Part shown: piece by piece, positions 35,001 through 44,625 of the stretch
Layout of the letters: every line of letters begins with the position of its first letter
Numbering within the stretch: the first letter of the stretch is position 1
Position numbers and translations under genes: made by a program
The notes under the pieces: generated by a model
Seen by the model: only the letters and a program-made list of their open reading frames with translations
Told to the model about the DNA's origin: nothing
The model's database searches: none
Assembly (NCBI GenBank): GCA_021234155.1
Contig: JAJEKV010000102.1
Location: 2,354,456 to 2,418,455 of the forward strand
Direction: 5' to 3'
Source: Isoetes taiwanensis
Lineage: Eukaryota > Streptophyta > Lycopodiopsida > Isoetales > Isoetaceae
DNA: 64,000 bases

Positions 35001-35490
35001 GACGAGGTTGATAGGTCAGAAAGGTATGATTGTGCTACACTTTCCGGGTTCAAGCAAGTTCCATTCCATCGTGCCAATTCAAGCTACATCCTACACAAGT
35101 TGCTCATATGGACTACGCTTGTTTCGGCTATAATTGTTGGTTAGGCAAACATGCCAAGTGCCCTAACAAAGGTAGAATAGGCACATGGCAATACTCGAGC
35201 TAAGACCAAAAATGATTATGTGGAAGATGTTGTGGATGGCCCCTGCTTTTTGAAGGTGATCCTCAATGGAAGTCTGATATTCTTGCAGTTGGAGATAATT
35301 TTTCTGTAGTTGCAGAGCCAGACAACAAGGAGAATGTGGACTTCTATGTGCTGAAGTGCACAAAGGTGAAACATGTGGTGGAGAAGGCATTCAAAGATCC
35401 ATGGGGCCAAAAGTTTGCCAGAAATGAGGTAGTTGTCACTGGTTTATTCTACAAGTTCTTAGGGGGCAGCAGATATGAGTTACTTGGTAA
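32050..35490 (+). pseudogene. Transposase-like gene with SDG..SQFK core, multi-exon, frame-broken
   Basis: Blocks in order: acidic exons (32,050-32,450, e.g. EDEPQVVQDKTRTED); a basic stretch RRELNKEEKKDKDRERGR (about 32,535); HPLHFLEETQ joined by a clean GT-AG intron (33,168-33,241) to VTFYKRFTAEYPKF and LKPPYVRKVRDRETF. Next comes a Cys/His region (33,690-33,880) with CKCTCVVCGPGPTC and HDCLTLKCKNCG, then VIDFAENYTFKIQKE (about 34,240). SDGCSSQFK (about 34,523) is followed by WNYFASYHGKG, EHDGAGARIKRAL and a C-terminal FFWEIGVDEVDRSERYD domain. Asp in DFAENY and Asp in SDG are the plausible metal ligands. This layout recalls large uncharacterised eukaryotic families; a DDE-type role is inferred. 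Frame changes near 32,730, 33,370, 34,030, 34,440 and 35,150 break it. Confidence 0.7.
34680..34701 (+). repeat. Poly-T tract within an intron-like gap
   Basis: T run between HGKG and EHDG of the transposase-like gene. It sits before a possible acceptor (aatagaacag), but donor and acceptor do not restore the frame exactly. The related copy at 59,460 has no gap here, so it may be a later insertion. Confidence 0.6.
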
Positions 35491-36195
35491 ATGAACCAGA
35501 GTGTAATGTTTATAGTCATTTGGTTACTTCTTTTGTTTTGAGTTGACCAAGATTAGTGGTAACTCGCTTTTGATCCGCCGTAAGATACACATAACCAAAT
35601 ATTGGACAGCCTTTGCCACAAAACAAAGGCATTGATAGCTCAAAACTCGATGAACCTCGCATCAAGTGAGCTGAATTTAACAAAAAGAACAAGAAACTCC
35701 TGGGAAAAAAAAGAGAACAGCCTAATTCTTTTAAATTTGTACATTGTATACCATTCTATGATTGTAACCATTGTTACAAACCATTGTATTGAAATTTTAA
35801 CCATTGTATTGTATGGTCATTGATTTGTAATGAATTTAACCAATTCATTGTAATGAATTGAATTGTGTTTGAATTTAGTTTGAATTGAATTTGATTGTCA
35901 ATTGAATTGGAAATGTCTTTGATTTGTGTGTGAATTGAAAATGAATTTGAAGTGTGTTTGCATTGAAATTTGTATGACTTATACTTCTAACTTTCATACA
36001 TAAGATATTCATAACAAAAGTGCAAAATATCAAGCAAACATATCATTTGATTCAAGAGAAACTCATTATTTCATACAAGTGTTACACAAAATATTTCAAA
36101 AACTTACCGCACCTAAGGGGAAAAAATTGGTGCAAGAAAAGCAATTTGTCAACATAAAAAAAAGCAAGATTGTCAACATGGAGATTAAAGCAAGA
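35491..36195. other. Low-complexity intergenic stretch in the transposon
   Basis: Words of 'gaattgaattt/ccattgtattg' dominate 35,740-35,960. This is probably the converging 3' ends of the two element genes. No gene was seen. Confidence 0.5.
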
Positions 36196-36199
36196 TTGC

Positions 36200-38450
36200 C
36201 AACATGAGGATTACAACTGCAACTTCTTATGCATCTTCTTCTCCAACCACTTCTCCATGGTAACATCATCTTCCATGGGGTCAGTCTTTTGTGGAGACTC
36301 CAAAGACTTTCCTCGTGGCCGGAGAGAATATCTCACGCGGCCGGTGAGATCACCACCGTGCTCAACTCTCGACCGCAAAACAAAACAAGTTAATGTTAAG
36401 AAATTTATTTGTGCAAACCAAATTTGCAAGATAACACTTACAAGTGCTCAAGGTAATTGGCATTTGCTGAACAACTGCAACTGGAACTGGAGGATCTGCA
36501 TAATACACGTTAGGTCAGTCTAAAATAAAACTATTGAACACATGTGCTGAAAAAGTGCTTACCTTTTTTAACCGAGTGTGCATTTCGTATAAGCCCTCCT
36601 TTGAAGCATCGGGCTTCACAAAGACCATCCCGGGTCCAACCACTTTTGAAATTTTTTCTCGCATTTAAAAAGTCGATGTGAGTCAAATGCACATGAGTAA
36701 ATGATACATATGTTGAAATGTTGCTTACCTTTCATTTTTGGAGACAAATCATGCACTGCAAAATAGTGCTAGACAAGTTCATCTACAACACCATCTGCAG
36801 CAAAAAAATCTGCAGCAAAAAAAATCTTAAGTAATTGTACTCAAATACCTTTAATTGTTAATTTTTTTTCCTGCTGCTTTACTGCCTATCTGAGGACTAT
36901 CTTCACGAGCTAAGTGAGAAAACTTCATTGGACTAACCTTGTCCACATCAATTGATCTGCAAGGAATAAACAAACTTCAAGCAAGCTTTAACTAACTTGA
37001 GAAAATAATCAAATAAGTACCTAGATCTATGGGTTTTTGACCACATGACTTAGTGGCACTCCTTGTTATTCTTTTCTTTGCCACTCTGACAGGCTGAAAA
37101 TCTGAACTTGGTGGATCATTATACATAGAGGTGCTCGAGCTAGTTTCTTCTCTCGGATCTCTTCTTGGGTGTCACCTCCTTCGCTTTTTTCCAAATTTTG
37201 CCGGTTTTTTCTACTTCTTCCGCTGGTTTTTCCTTCCGGCTGGTTTTTCTACTTCTTCCTTTTCGCTTTCTTCACTTGATTCTTCTTCATCCTAACCTGG
37301 TGGCTTGAGTTCCTTGAAACCAAGTTCATCAAGAATACTTGAGGAACCTCAACATCACAAAATGATGCAATGCAATGCATGCCTTCCAAAGACAACACCT
37401 AAAACATATTACATGGTAAATATGACCACATGAATTAAGCTTAACATGCAATTCATATTCCTCTCGAAAAAACGTATACCACAACCCTCACATGTGGTTG
37501 CCCCTATGGACATTGGGAAATTATAAGTTCCCATTTCCGCTTTTGGGAGATTCTTCTTGGATTTCTCATTTGATGCAAGTGAGCCACATGCTTGCACTTG
37601 GCATGCCGAACTTCATGTTAGTTTCATAATTTTCAATATCGAATTGAGAATAGAAATTTTTTTTTAGTTGCCGCAAACCTGAAGTGTGTTCACCTTCGAC
37701 ATCCGCTTGTCTAGAAAAGCTTGGAGAGCTTGCTCATCCCTTTGCAACGCTTGTATTCCATCTTCCTCATGAGGATTGAACAACCGCAAATCCATCCACA
37801 TCCGCCTCTTCTCCTTTATCTCGCCTTCTAGATCCTTGAAGTTTGCATTGAGTTGCCGATGGAACCTTCCATTCTCAACAACAGTCGGCCTCGTTTGTGC
37901 ACCAATTCCTTCTTGCCGCCCTCATACATATGGGAAAGTGACCTCATGTGATTCAAAGAAGGTGCTGGTGTTCTTCTCAAAAGCATTCACATGTTCTTTG
38001 TTCACCGAGCTTGGCCAATCCTGTAAGCATCCGCCGCAAGACTTGCCCAATTAACCTTAAACTCGTCAGATTCTCGCAATGCCTTTGCAAGATGTGACCA
38101 GCAAAAAGCCCTTGCAAAAAGGGTTCTCAATTCATTATTTGAAGCGGTTTCGATAAACTCTCTATCAAATCGAGAGTGTTGTCTTGAACTGGGGCTTGAT
38201 TAACTTGATGTGTATCTTGCCGGTTTTGGGCATAGGTTTTTCCTGCACTGCAAAAAATCAGCACTTGGAACATCTGCCCATTTGATACTTCTTGGATTCT
38301 TTCCCTCCATCGAAAGTTTCCGATTCTTTGCAAACTCAATGGGTGTTCTTGCAAAAGTAACTCCCGCAAAACCGAAGTTCTTAGTTTGGTCCCTTAAAAA
38401 ATTTAGAAATGCAAGGGGAGCTTGTTAGCTCGCCGGAATTGGTTTTGGTC
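36200..38450 (-). pseudogene. Second transposon gene, opposite strand, RING-like pattern, decayed
   Basis: Coding-like blocks on the minus strand. From about 37,990 to 37,680: FEKNTSTFFESHEVTFPYV, a stop, then RPTVVENGRFHRQLNANF and RRMWMDLRLFNPHEEDGIQAL, ending at a GT donor. From about 37,640 to 37,440: TTCEGCGIRFF, then after a frame change EEYELHVKLNSCGHIYHVMC, giving CxxC ... CxHxxxH/C spacing like a RING or related zinc finger. Smaller acidic/basic exons lie near 36,400 and 38,300. It faces the transposase-like gene, as accessory genes of large transposons often do. Function is unknown; a captured host fragment is possible. Confidence 0.45.
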
Positions 38451-39290
38451 GCCATGCTTCAAGTCATGAATTCAATTAAAAAAAGCGAGTTTTGTAAACT
38501 CAAAACATGAATTATTTCCAAATTCATTGAAGATACCGCAAGACCGATGGGTCTGACGATTCCTAAATCATTAATTTCAAAGAACGGCCGAGGAGAATTA
38601 ATCACCGATTCATCATGGATTCAAAGATCGCCGCAGAAAGTTCGCGCTTCAAAAACTTTCCCCGACCGGTGGCCTTCTCCGCCATCACGCCCTTCAACTT
38701 TATGGTCGACGGCTCGTCCGTTGCTGCCCGTCACGGACTGCTCGTAAAAAAATGAAAATAAAGTGCTAAAAACCGCTTGATCGGGCGGAAAATGGCACAT
38801 ATCAAGCATAAACACACCCATCGAAAAACCAAATCGGGTGAAGCACCAACAAATCCATATACTTTGATTTTTTTCTCATCATTACCACCGACCTGTAGTT
38901 TTGTCCGCTTTATGCTCATCATAATAACCGACCACATAAGCCGCGGTTGACCTTTGAAATATTTTTTTTTTTTTTTTACATTATTTGGAAAGCTTTGCAG
39001 CACATATTTGTACCCTTTTTCAGTGAATAGCTTTGCCGGCTATATCCCTGTGGAAAATCTTTGCTAATACCTATAAAGTTTTAGGGTAGATTGAAATACC
39101 TAAAACCGCCTTCAATAATGGGTGCTACAAAGGCCAAAGACGTTTTTGCTTCCGCCACCAAGATCATCCGGATTCAATAGATCCGCCACCGGACTTGTCT
39201 TTGACACTTCACCAAGATCATCATGGCATCTTCATTTTTTTTCATCTCCACTTCGTGGCGAGCAAAGAGTGCAAAAACCTAAGCAAAAAT
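38451..39290. other. Transposon interior, no clear gene
   Basis: Minus frames at 38,621-38,821 and 38,731-39,003 may be 5' exons of the opposite-strand gene (GRAVDHKVEGRDGGEGHRSG) but show no family signature. The poly-T at 38,963-38,977 is not otherwise informative. Confidence 0.3.
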
Positions 39291-39297
39291 ATCCTTG

Positions 39298-39591
39298 CCT
39301 ATGCGCGCATGGCAAAAACTAAAAACTTTGCCCATGCGCGTATGGGCACTACCTACCAGATCTTTTTCCTACCTACCCACTTTCCTAACCTACACGTCTT
39401 TTTCCTACCTACCCACTTTCCTAACCTACACGTCTTATCTTTTTCGACACGTCTTATCCGTTTATTTAGCTCTTTTCTCCGTTTTGTTAATCCAAAAGTT
39501 GCATGGTGTCTAGCTTGACATTTTTTTTCTTTTGATTTGCTATGTGCACTACTAGTGTCTTGTAACTTTCTCGCTTGCCTAGGCACGCATA
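39298..39591. repeat. Subterminal palindromic sites, right cluster
   Basis: cctatgcgcgcatgg (39,298), cccatgcgcgtatggg (39,331) and cctaggcacgcata (39,578) match the left-end sites. The middle one is followed by 'cactacctacc', the inverse of 'ggtaggtagtg' at the left. Confidence 0.75.
39362..39433 (+). repeat. 36-bp tandem duplication near the right end
   Basis: 'ctttttcctacctacccact' plus 'ttcctaacctacacgt' occurs twice head to tail. Confidence 0.85.
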
Positions 39592-39918
39592 ACAACTTGT
39601 GGTTCTCTTGTAGTAATAACAAATGGAATACGCCTTGAGTTGCACGTTTTAGCTTTTAGTTTTGGTTAAGACTCTAGTGGTTCTTCAATTTTCCCAATTT
39701 CCAATTGTGTCCCAAATCTACCTAAATGTGATTTTAGTTTTACACCTAGTTTGGGGGTGTAATATTAACAAAACAAAAATTTTCCTGTAATTTTGGGCCC
39801 TAAAATGGGTAACAGAATTGTAAATTGAGGGCCATTTTTTTATTTGACCCCCCAAAAGTGGCAAAATTTATGGTTTTTTTAGGAAATCTTTGAAAGATTC
39901 CTTTTTGTGGTGCAAACG

Positions 39919-39953
39919 CAGGTCATTAGTGCGTTTGCTAGGTCACCTTGTTC
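39919..39953 (-). repeat. Terminal inverted repeat, right (35 bp)
   Basis: The reverse complement starts GAACAAGGTGAC, three bases differ, then GCAAACGCACTAATGACCTG as at 26,432. Confidence 0.85.
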
Positions 39954-39962
39954 TTGGTTCTT
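39954..39962 (+). repeat. Target-site duplication of the 13.5-kb transposon, right
   Basis: TTGGTTCTT, matching ATGGTTCTT at 26,423-26,431 in eight of nine positions. Confidence 0.7.
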
Positions 39963-41240
39963 TTATCTTGGATTTCCCTGTTTGAAAATTGATAAAAACT
40001 AGGCTCGTTGATTAGTTCAAATGTCGCTTTGAAGTTTGGATTCTTGTGCATCATGTAGGCAGTACAAGGAAGCTGAGTTTATGATATACATGAAACAATA
40101 GTGTAAAATGATGATAAGTATTATGTGATTGATGCATGTAATAAATATTATAGAAAAGATGCCTTTAGGATATTCAAAATTGATGCTTTATTCTAAAACT
40201 GCCACGTTTTTTTGGAAGGAAAAAATAAAGGCTTTAAGAAAAAAGATGAATAATGAAAAAAAGAGGCTTTGACGGCCCTGTTCTGCGGCCCGTTCTGAGC
40301 ATTCGAAAAAATCTTCTTCTTTAGCTATGGCGATGTCTGGCAATGGCTTCCATTTAGTCTTCTGGTTCTCATTCCTGTCTGCCATAGCAACTAATTTTTT
40401 AGATTGGTGTGGAAAAAACTCTCCGGCTTTTAGGACTCATGGAGAATCATGGTTTTTAGAGAGTCGTGGTTTTCTAGAGATTCGTTGCTCATCGGCTACA
40501 ACTTCTTCTTATTCGATCTGTGTAGGTTGGGGTTTGTGAAAAAACCTTAGGGTTTGGACAGGTAAGGTAACATGGGTGCCTTTGCCCATAAACTGCCACA
40601 ACAAAGGGCATTTGCTATAGTGTGACGTATTTCGTGTTGCAACACAAACAACTACTAAAAGATGACAATTAGAAAAATAAAACAACATAGGGAAAAAATG
40701 TTGTCTATACATGTCATTGTCTAATTTTTACATTTTGCAATATGTTTTTTTGATAGGAACTTTATTTGAGACTAGAGCCTACATTTTTAGTTGCTTTTCA
40801 AGTTTCGCACTATACACAGTTTTAGAAGACTACACTATCGAGCTGAATCTAGATGAGTTATGAATACTGATTGCAACACAAGTCCTACTATACATTTTTA
40901 ACATTCGAAGTCTATATGCACAAGGCTTGGCACACGTGAGTTAAGGGGACAATCCAAAAAGCTTAAGCCAAGAATGATTAGGATCCAGTGGTGTTAAGGG
41001 GAAGATGTGAAAAGTTTAAGCCAAGAATAATTACATAATTTTGATTACCATCCATGTTCAAGACATTTTTGCTACAAAATCTTGAGGACATGAGGTAATT
41101 TTGGGCACCATGTCGTCCTTGATGCAAAACAAAGGGCAATAGTGCATGTTCAACTCCTGCATGTTCTTTGCATCTCAAAGATGTCCAGAATTGAGATCTA
41201 TTCGACTTGGCACAAAACCTCTTTTGTAGCGTGTTGGAGA
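39963..41240. other. No assignable gene
   Basis: A 70-codon plus frame from 40,327 (MAMSGNGFHLVFWFSFLSAI, signal-peptide-like start) is short and ends without homology. Nothing else was recognised. Confidence 0.35.
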
Positions 41241-41305
41241 AGAGAAATGTTTGCAGTGGCCACAAGGCTGCCGCGATAACTTTCTTGTAGATTTTAATTT
41301 GGAAA
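41241..41305 (+). repeat. Fold-back repeat family, copy 3
   Basis: 'agagaaatgtttgcagtggc', then 'caaggctgccgcgataac' and 'tttcttgtagattttaattt'. Same orientation and closing sequence as copy 4 at 43,701. Confidence 0.65.
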
Positions 41306-43094
41306 TATAAAGCAGGTACAATTTCTGTTTGAACCTAATATTTTCACCCTGGAAAAAAATGTATAAGAAATTAAAAAAATGAAAAACTATTAATGTGACG
41401 TCATTGTACTCTCCCTGCTGTCTGAGATTGCGGTGCGGCTACACCCCTTTCTTTCTTCCCCTGCAAGAATTAGGCTATGACTCTTTCTTTCTCCACAAGC
41501 AATATGGCTCAACCAAGCCGCTGGGAGATGGTACGAAAGAAAATGGTTTTGGGTGGCTTTAAACGATAACTAAAAATCCACATCCAAACGAAAGACAGGA
41601 GGCTCTTTCATAGATCTGTCTTGGGGCAAAAATGCTCTGTAAAATGATCTGGGTTAGGGCTGGACAGAGTGTGGCAATTAGAGACTGGATCTCAAGCAAA
41701 GCCATTGATTAGAGATTGATGGCCGTTGTTGGAAACTTGGCTTTGAAGCAAAGCCATTGATTGTATGCTCCTGTTCTTCAGCGACTATATGATGAGACTA
41801 TATTTTTTGTGTATGTTCAATTCTTCAGCGCCCAGCGCCCATTCTTCAGGTATGTTTCTGATCTCATTCATCATAGAGAGAATGAGATCGGAGAAGGTTT
41901 GCACTGGATGATGCATTTTGCACAAAACTCCTCCTCAAAATGAAAACAGGGTATTTTATTTCCGGCAGATGAAATGGAATATGGAGGTTTGGGGCTTTTT
42001 TTGAAGCTATAGGTTCGGCTCCTTTCTCTGCAGCGGCCCTAGTGCCCGCCATCAGGTTATGCCAAAGTTTTTATCATCTGCTTCAAAATTTTTAGAAACC
42101 GAGATATAGCATGCTAAATCATGATAGCTCTACAATGAATTTCTGTTACAGAAGAGTCTCCAAATCGGCCTAGATTTGTCAATCCGGCCCTGCTCAGTTC
42201 CGGCCCTGCTCAACGGCCAAGCAATCCCTCAGTTCCAAGTCCAGTAAAATTCTCTATGGCAACACGATTCTGAAGGTCGGATTCCCCCCAAACAGGTGGA
42301 GCGACCATGAAGCTCCATGTCACGCTTTTGTTCTTATCTGCTTCCTGGGGTTCTTATCCGCTGTGCATTCCTGAGCCAGGGCTTCTAGTGTTTCGAAGAA
42401 AAAAATTTCAAGAGTTATTTCGTCCAAAGCAATGGCTGTTGCGTCCATCCCCTTCGCAAATGACAGTCAGAAGTATTGCGATAACAATCGGTGAGAAGTA
42501 TTGCCATATGCATGTCCATTCTAATATGCAGCTGCCCATCGATCATTTGCAAGGAAAAATCACACGATGATTCAACGGACTGACTCAGCATGGCATCCTT
42601 CACAATTTCTGGAATTTCTTCACAATTTTGCTGCTATGGATTTATGCCCTCATTCTTTTACTCTTCTATTTCTCCGTCTGTGCATTAGCTGTCACAAACA
42701 AGGGCACCAAGTGTTTGATGTGACTTTTTAGCCGAAGAAGTTTGCATCAGAGAAGAGGAACGCATGAGGTTGTTAGACCCACATTTTTTTATTGGATTGT
42801 ACTGTCAATTTCTTCCGGCCATTTCAATAGTGATTTCAATTCATTGTTCTCATGAAACTTTTGAATCTCTCTAATTCCTTACATTTTGCTCGGATATTTC
42901 ATCTCAGTTATGAATTTATAATTTGCAGGGGATGGACCTACGATGCCATGATGGTTTGTGGGGATGGATCTATGATGTCATGGCTGTAGTTAAGGCGGAT
43001 TTTGCTCTCTTCAATCTGGAGGCCCCTTTAGCCCAGACATCCCTTTAGCCCAGACAAAGTTGATAAGAGAAAAAATGCATTTAACAGGGGGTTT
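41306..43094. other. No assignable gene
   Basis: A plus frame at 42,307-42,570 starts with a signal-peptide-like MKLHVTLLFLSASWGSYPL but then shows no domain. Small duplications ('agcaaagccattgatt' near 41,696 and 41,750; 'ggggatggacctacgatgcc' near 42,930 and 42,960) are present. The function of the stretch is unknown. Confidence 0.3.
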
Positions 43095-43095
43095 G

Positions 43096-43287
43096 AGACT
43101 AATTGAATCAATATATTGATTTGTGGACAGAAAAAAACAAATGGCTAAATTTAGACTAATTGAATCAATATATTAGCAAATATTGATTTGTGGACAGAAA
43201 AAAACAAATGGCTAAATTTAGACTAATTGAATCAATATATTAGCAAATATTGATTTGTGGACAGAAAAAAACAAATGGCTAAATTTA
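43096..43287 (+). repeat. Tandem repeat, three units of about 67 bp
   Basis: Units start 'agactaattgaatcaatata' at 43,096, 43,153 and 43,220 and run to 'caaatggctaaattta'. Units two and three are identical by eye, and the first lacks 10 bp, so the array is recent. Confidence 0.92.
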
Positions 43288-43700
43288 TAAGGTATTTAGG
43301 GAATAATGAAGGGACTTCAGGGAATAGTGAAGGGGATTCACTAGACTATCAGCATAAATTAGATTGTATACAATGCCTTGCGGATGTCTTTAGGACTTAT
43401 AGCAAAAGATGGCAATTTGTGCCCAAGTTCATGATATATCATTAGAGATCCTCGTGTCTTTGATAACATGGCAATGTTCAATTTCTATTATGGGCACTGC
43501 AGACGTTGTATAAGTATTTTGAGCATTCAAATTTTAACATGCTTTTTGGTGCTTATCTCAAATAAAAGAAACACCTAATTTATGGAAGGAGGATGCTTAA
43601 TGGAAAAAGTAACATACTCATAATTTATCAAACCAGTGAATTTGAAGAATCAGATAAAAGTCCAAGCAGTATTCACTTCTTTAAACACGGGACATTGGAA
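43288..43700. other. No recognisable feature
   Basis: A short plus frame to 43,445 (QHKLDCIQCLADVFRTY) partly reads out of the tandem repeat. No family was recognised. Confidence 0.35.
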
Positions 43701-43760
43701 AGAGAAATGTTCGCGGCGGCAAGGCCGCCGCGATAAATTTCTTGTAGATTTTAATTTGGA
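43701..43760 (+). repeat. Fold-back repeat family, copy 4 (best preserved)
   Basis: 'agagaaatgttcgcggcggc' then 'aaggccgccgcgataaattt' and 'cttgtagattttaatttgg'. The inverted halves AAATGTTCGCGGCGGC and GCCGCCGCGATAAATTT fold with an almost zero loop. Confidence 0.75.
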
Positions 43761-44403
43761 ACAATAGAAAAAGGCAAAATGTCGTCGTCATAACTTTAAA
43801 AGTCAATGTGACTTTGCCACCAATGCAAATAATGAGGTAATACGTCATATCACATATAGTAATAATTTAATTATGGACTAACGAGAACAATGACTCTCAA
43901 CAGTGTCCACATGTGCACATAGGCTTGATAACGGAGATGACACTTCGAAAGGGCTATAAAATATTATATTTTTAGGTGGTTTTTCTTTGGCAACAATGCA
44001 CTTCTAGAATGATTGCTATGCAGAACCCAACCTGAACGAATGTTTTGTTTTGTTTTTGCCTTAAAGTTTTATACTTTTGAATTATTATATGGGTTTTACA
44101 TTATATAAATCATAGAAAAATCGAGGTGGATTTAAAATATAGTTGATCGATGACTTGATACGAGCATAGGATGTTATCAAAAATTGAATAAGTCCATGGC
44201 TAAGACACTTTGATTAGGAATAAGGTTAGCATGAAGGCCCTTAAGCGAGAGATGCAGACTAGCTCGCCCATCGAAATGGGTTTAAAATATAGTTAATTTG
44301 AATGGGTCCAAATTTTGGGACACTTTTGTGAGGGATAAGGTTCGCCTACAGGCCCTTAGACCGGGTAAGGGCCAACTTTTTTTCTTTCACCTAAAGATAA
44401 AGA

Positions 44404-44427
44404 TGAGATAGATAGATAGATAGATAG
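44404..44427 (+). repeat. (GATA)n microsatellite
   Basis: Six GATA units. On the minus strand they fall at the extreme 3' end of the extended hAT frame (YLSIYL). Confidence 0.9.
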
Positions 44428-44523
44428 TATTTTTACGTCTAAGGAGGTCATTTCGTTGCAACATGGCATCATTGCCATCCACAAAGTTAGCGGGCCTGTT
44501 ATCAGCCTCGCTAAGACGAAGTT

Positions 44524-44625
44524 TCTGAACAAATGCAATACGCATGTTAGGGTCCTCATAAGACAACTTCAATATCTGAACAAATGCAATACGCATGTCA
44601 GGGTCCTGATAAGACAGCTTCAATA
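44524..44625 (-). repeat. 51-bp tandem duplication in the hAT 3' end
   Basis: Two head-to-tail copies, 17 codons each. The unit reads LSYQDPDMRIAFVQILK and LSYEDPNMRIAFVQKLR, and the duplication keeps frame. It lies directly after the in-frame stop of the hAT gene. Confidence 0.85.

Larger units (their letters stand above)
26432..39953 (+). mobile_element. 13.5-kb DNA transposon of the SDG..QFK transposase-like family
   Basis: Bounded by 35-bp inverted repeats and a probable 8-9 bp target duplication. Both end regions carry palindromic sites of the form CTATGCGCGCATAG: five on the left (26,661 to 27,754) and three on the right (39,298 to 39,591). A plus-strand, intron-containing transposase-like gene lies at 32,050-35,490, and an opposite-strand decayed gene at 36,200-38,450. 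The 27-31 kb part holds palindromic repeats and duplications. Long inverted ends, a 9-bp-like duplication and subterminal arrays recall Mutator or CACTA biology, but the protein fits neither by eye. The coding regions are broken, so this copy is not autonomous now. Confidence 0.8.

Noticed and set aside
27285-39610. CACTA-type borders: 'ctacaagaaaaa' at 27,287 and 'ctcttgtagt' at 39,604.
   Set aside because: The palindromic subterminal sites and the better 35-bp inverted repeats extend beyond these words, and only the outer repeats are flanked by a target duplication.
41241-43760. Fold-back copies 3 and 4 as the LTRs or ends of one 2.5-kb element.
   Set aside because: They are in direct orientation, only about 60 bp long, without target duplications, and nothing coding lies between them.
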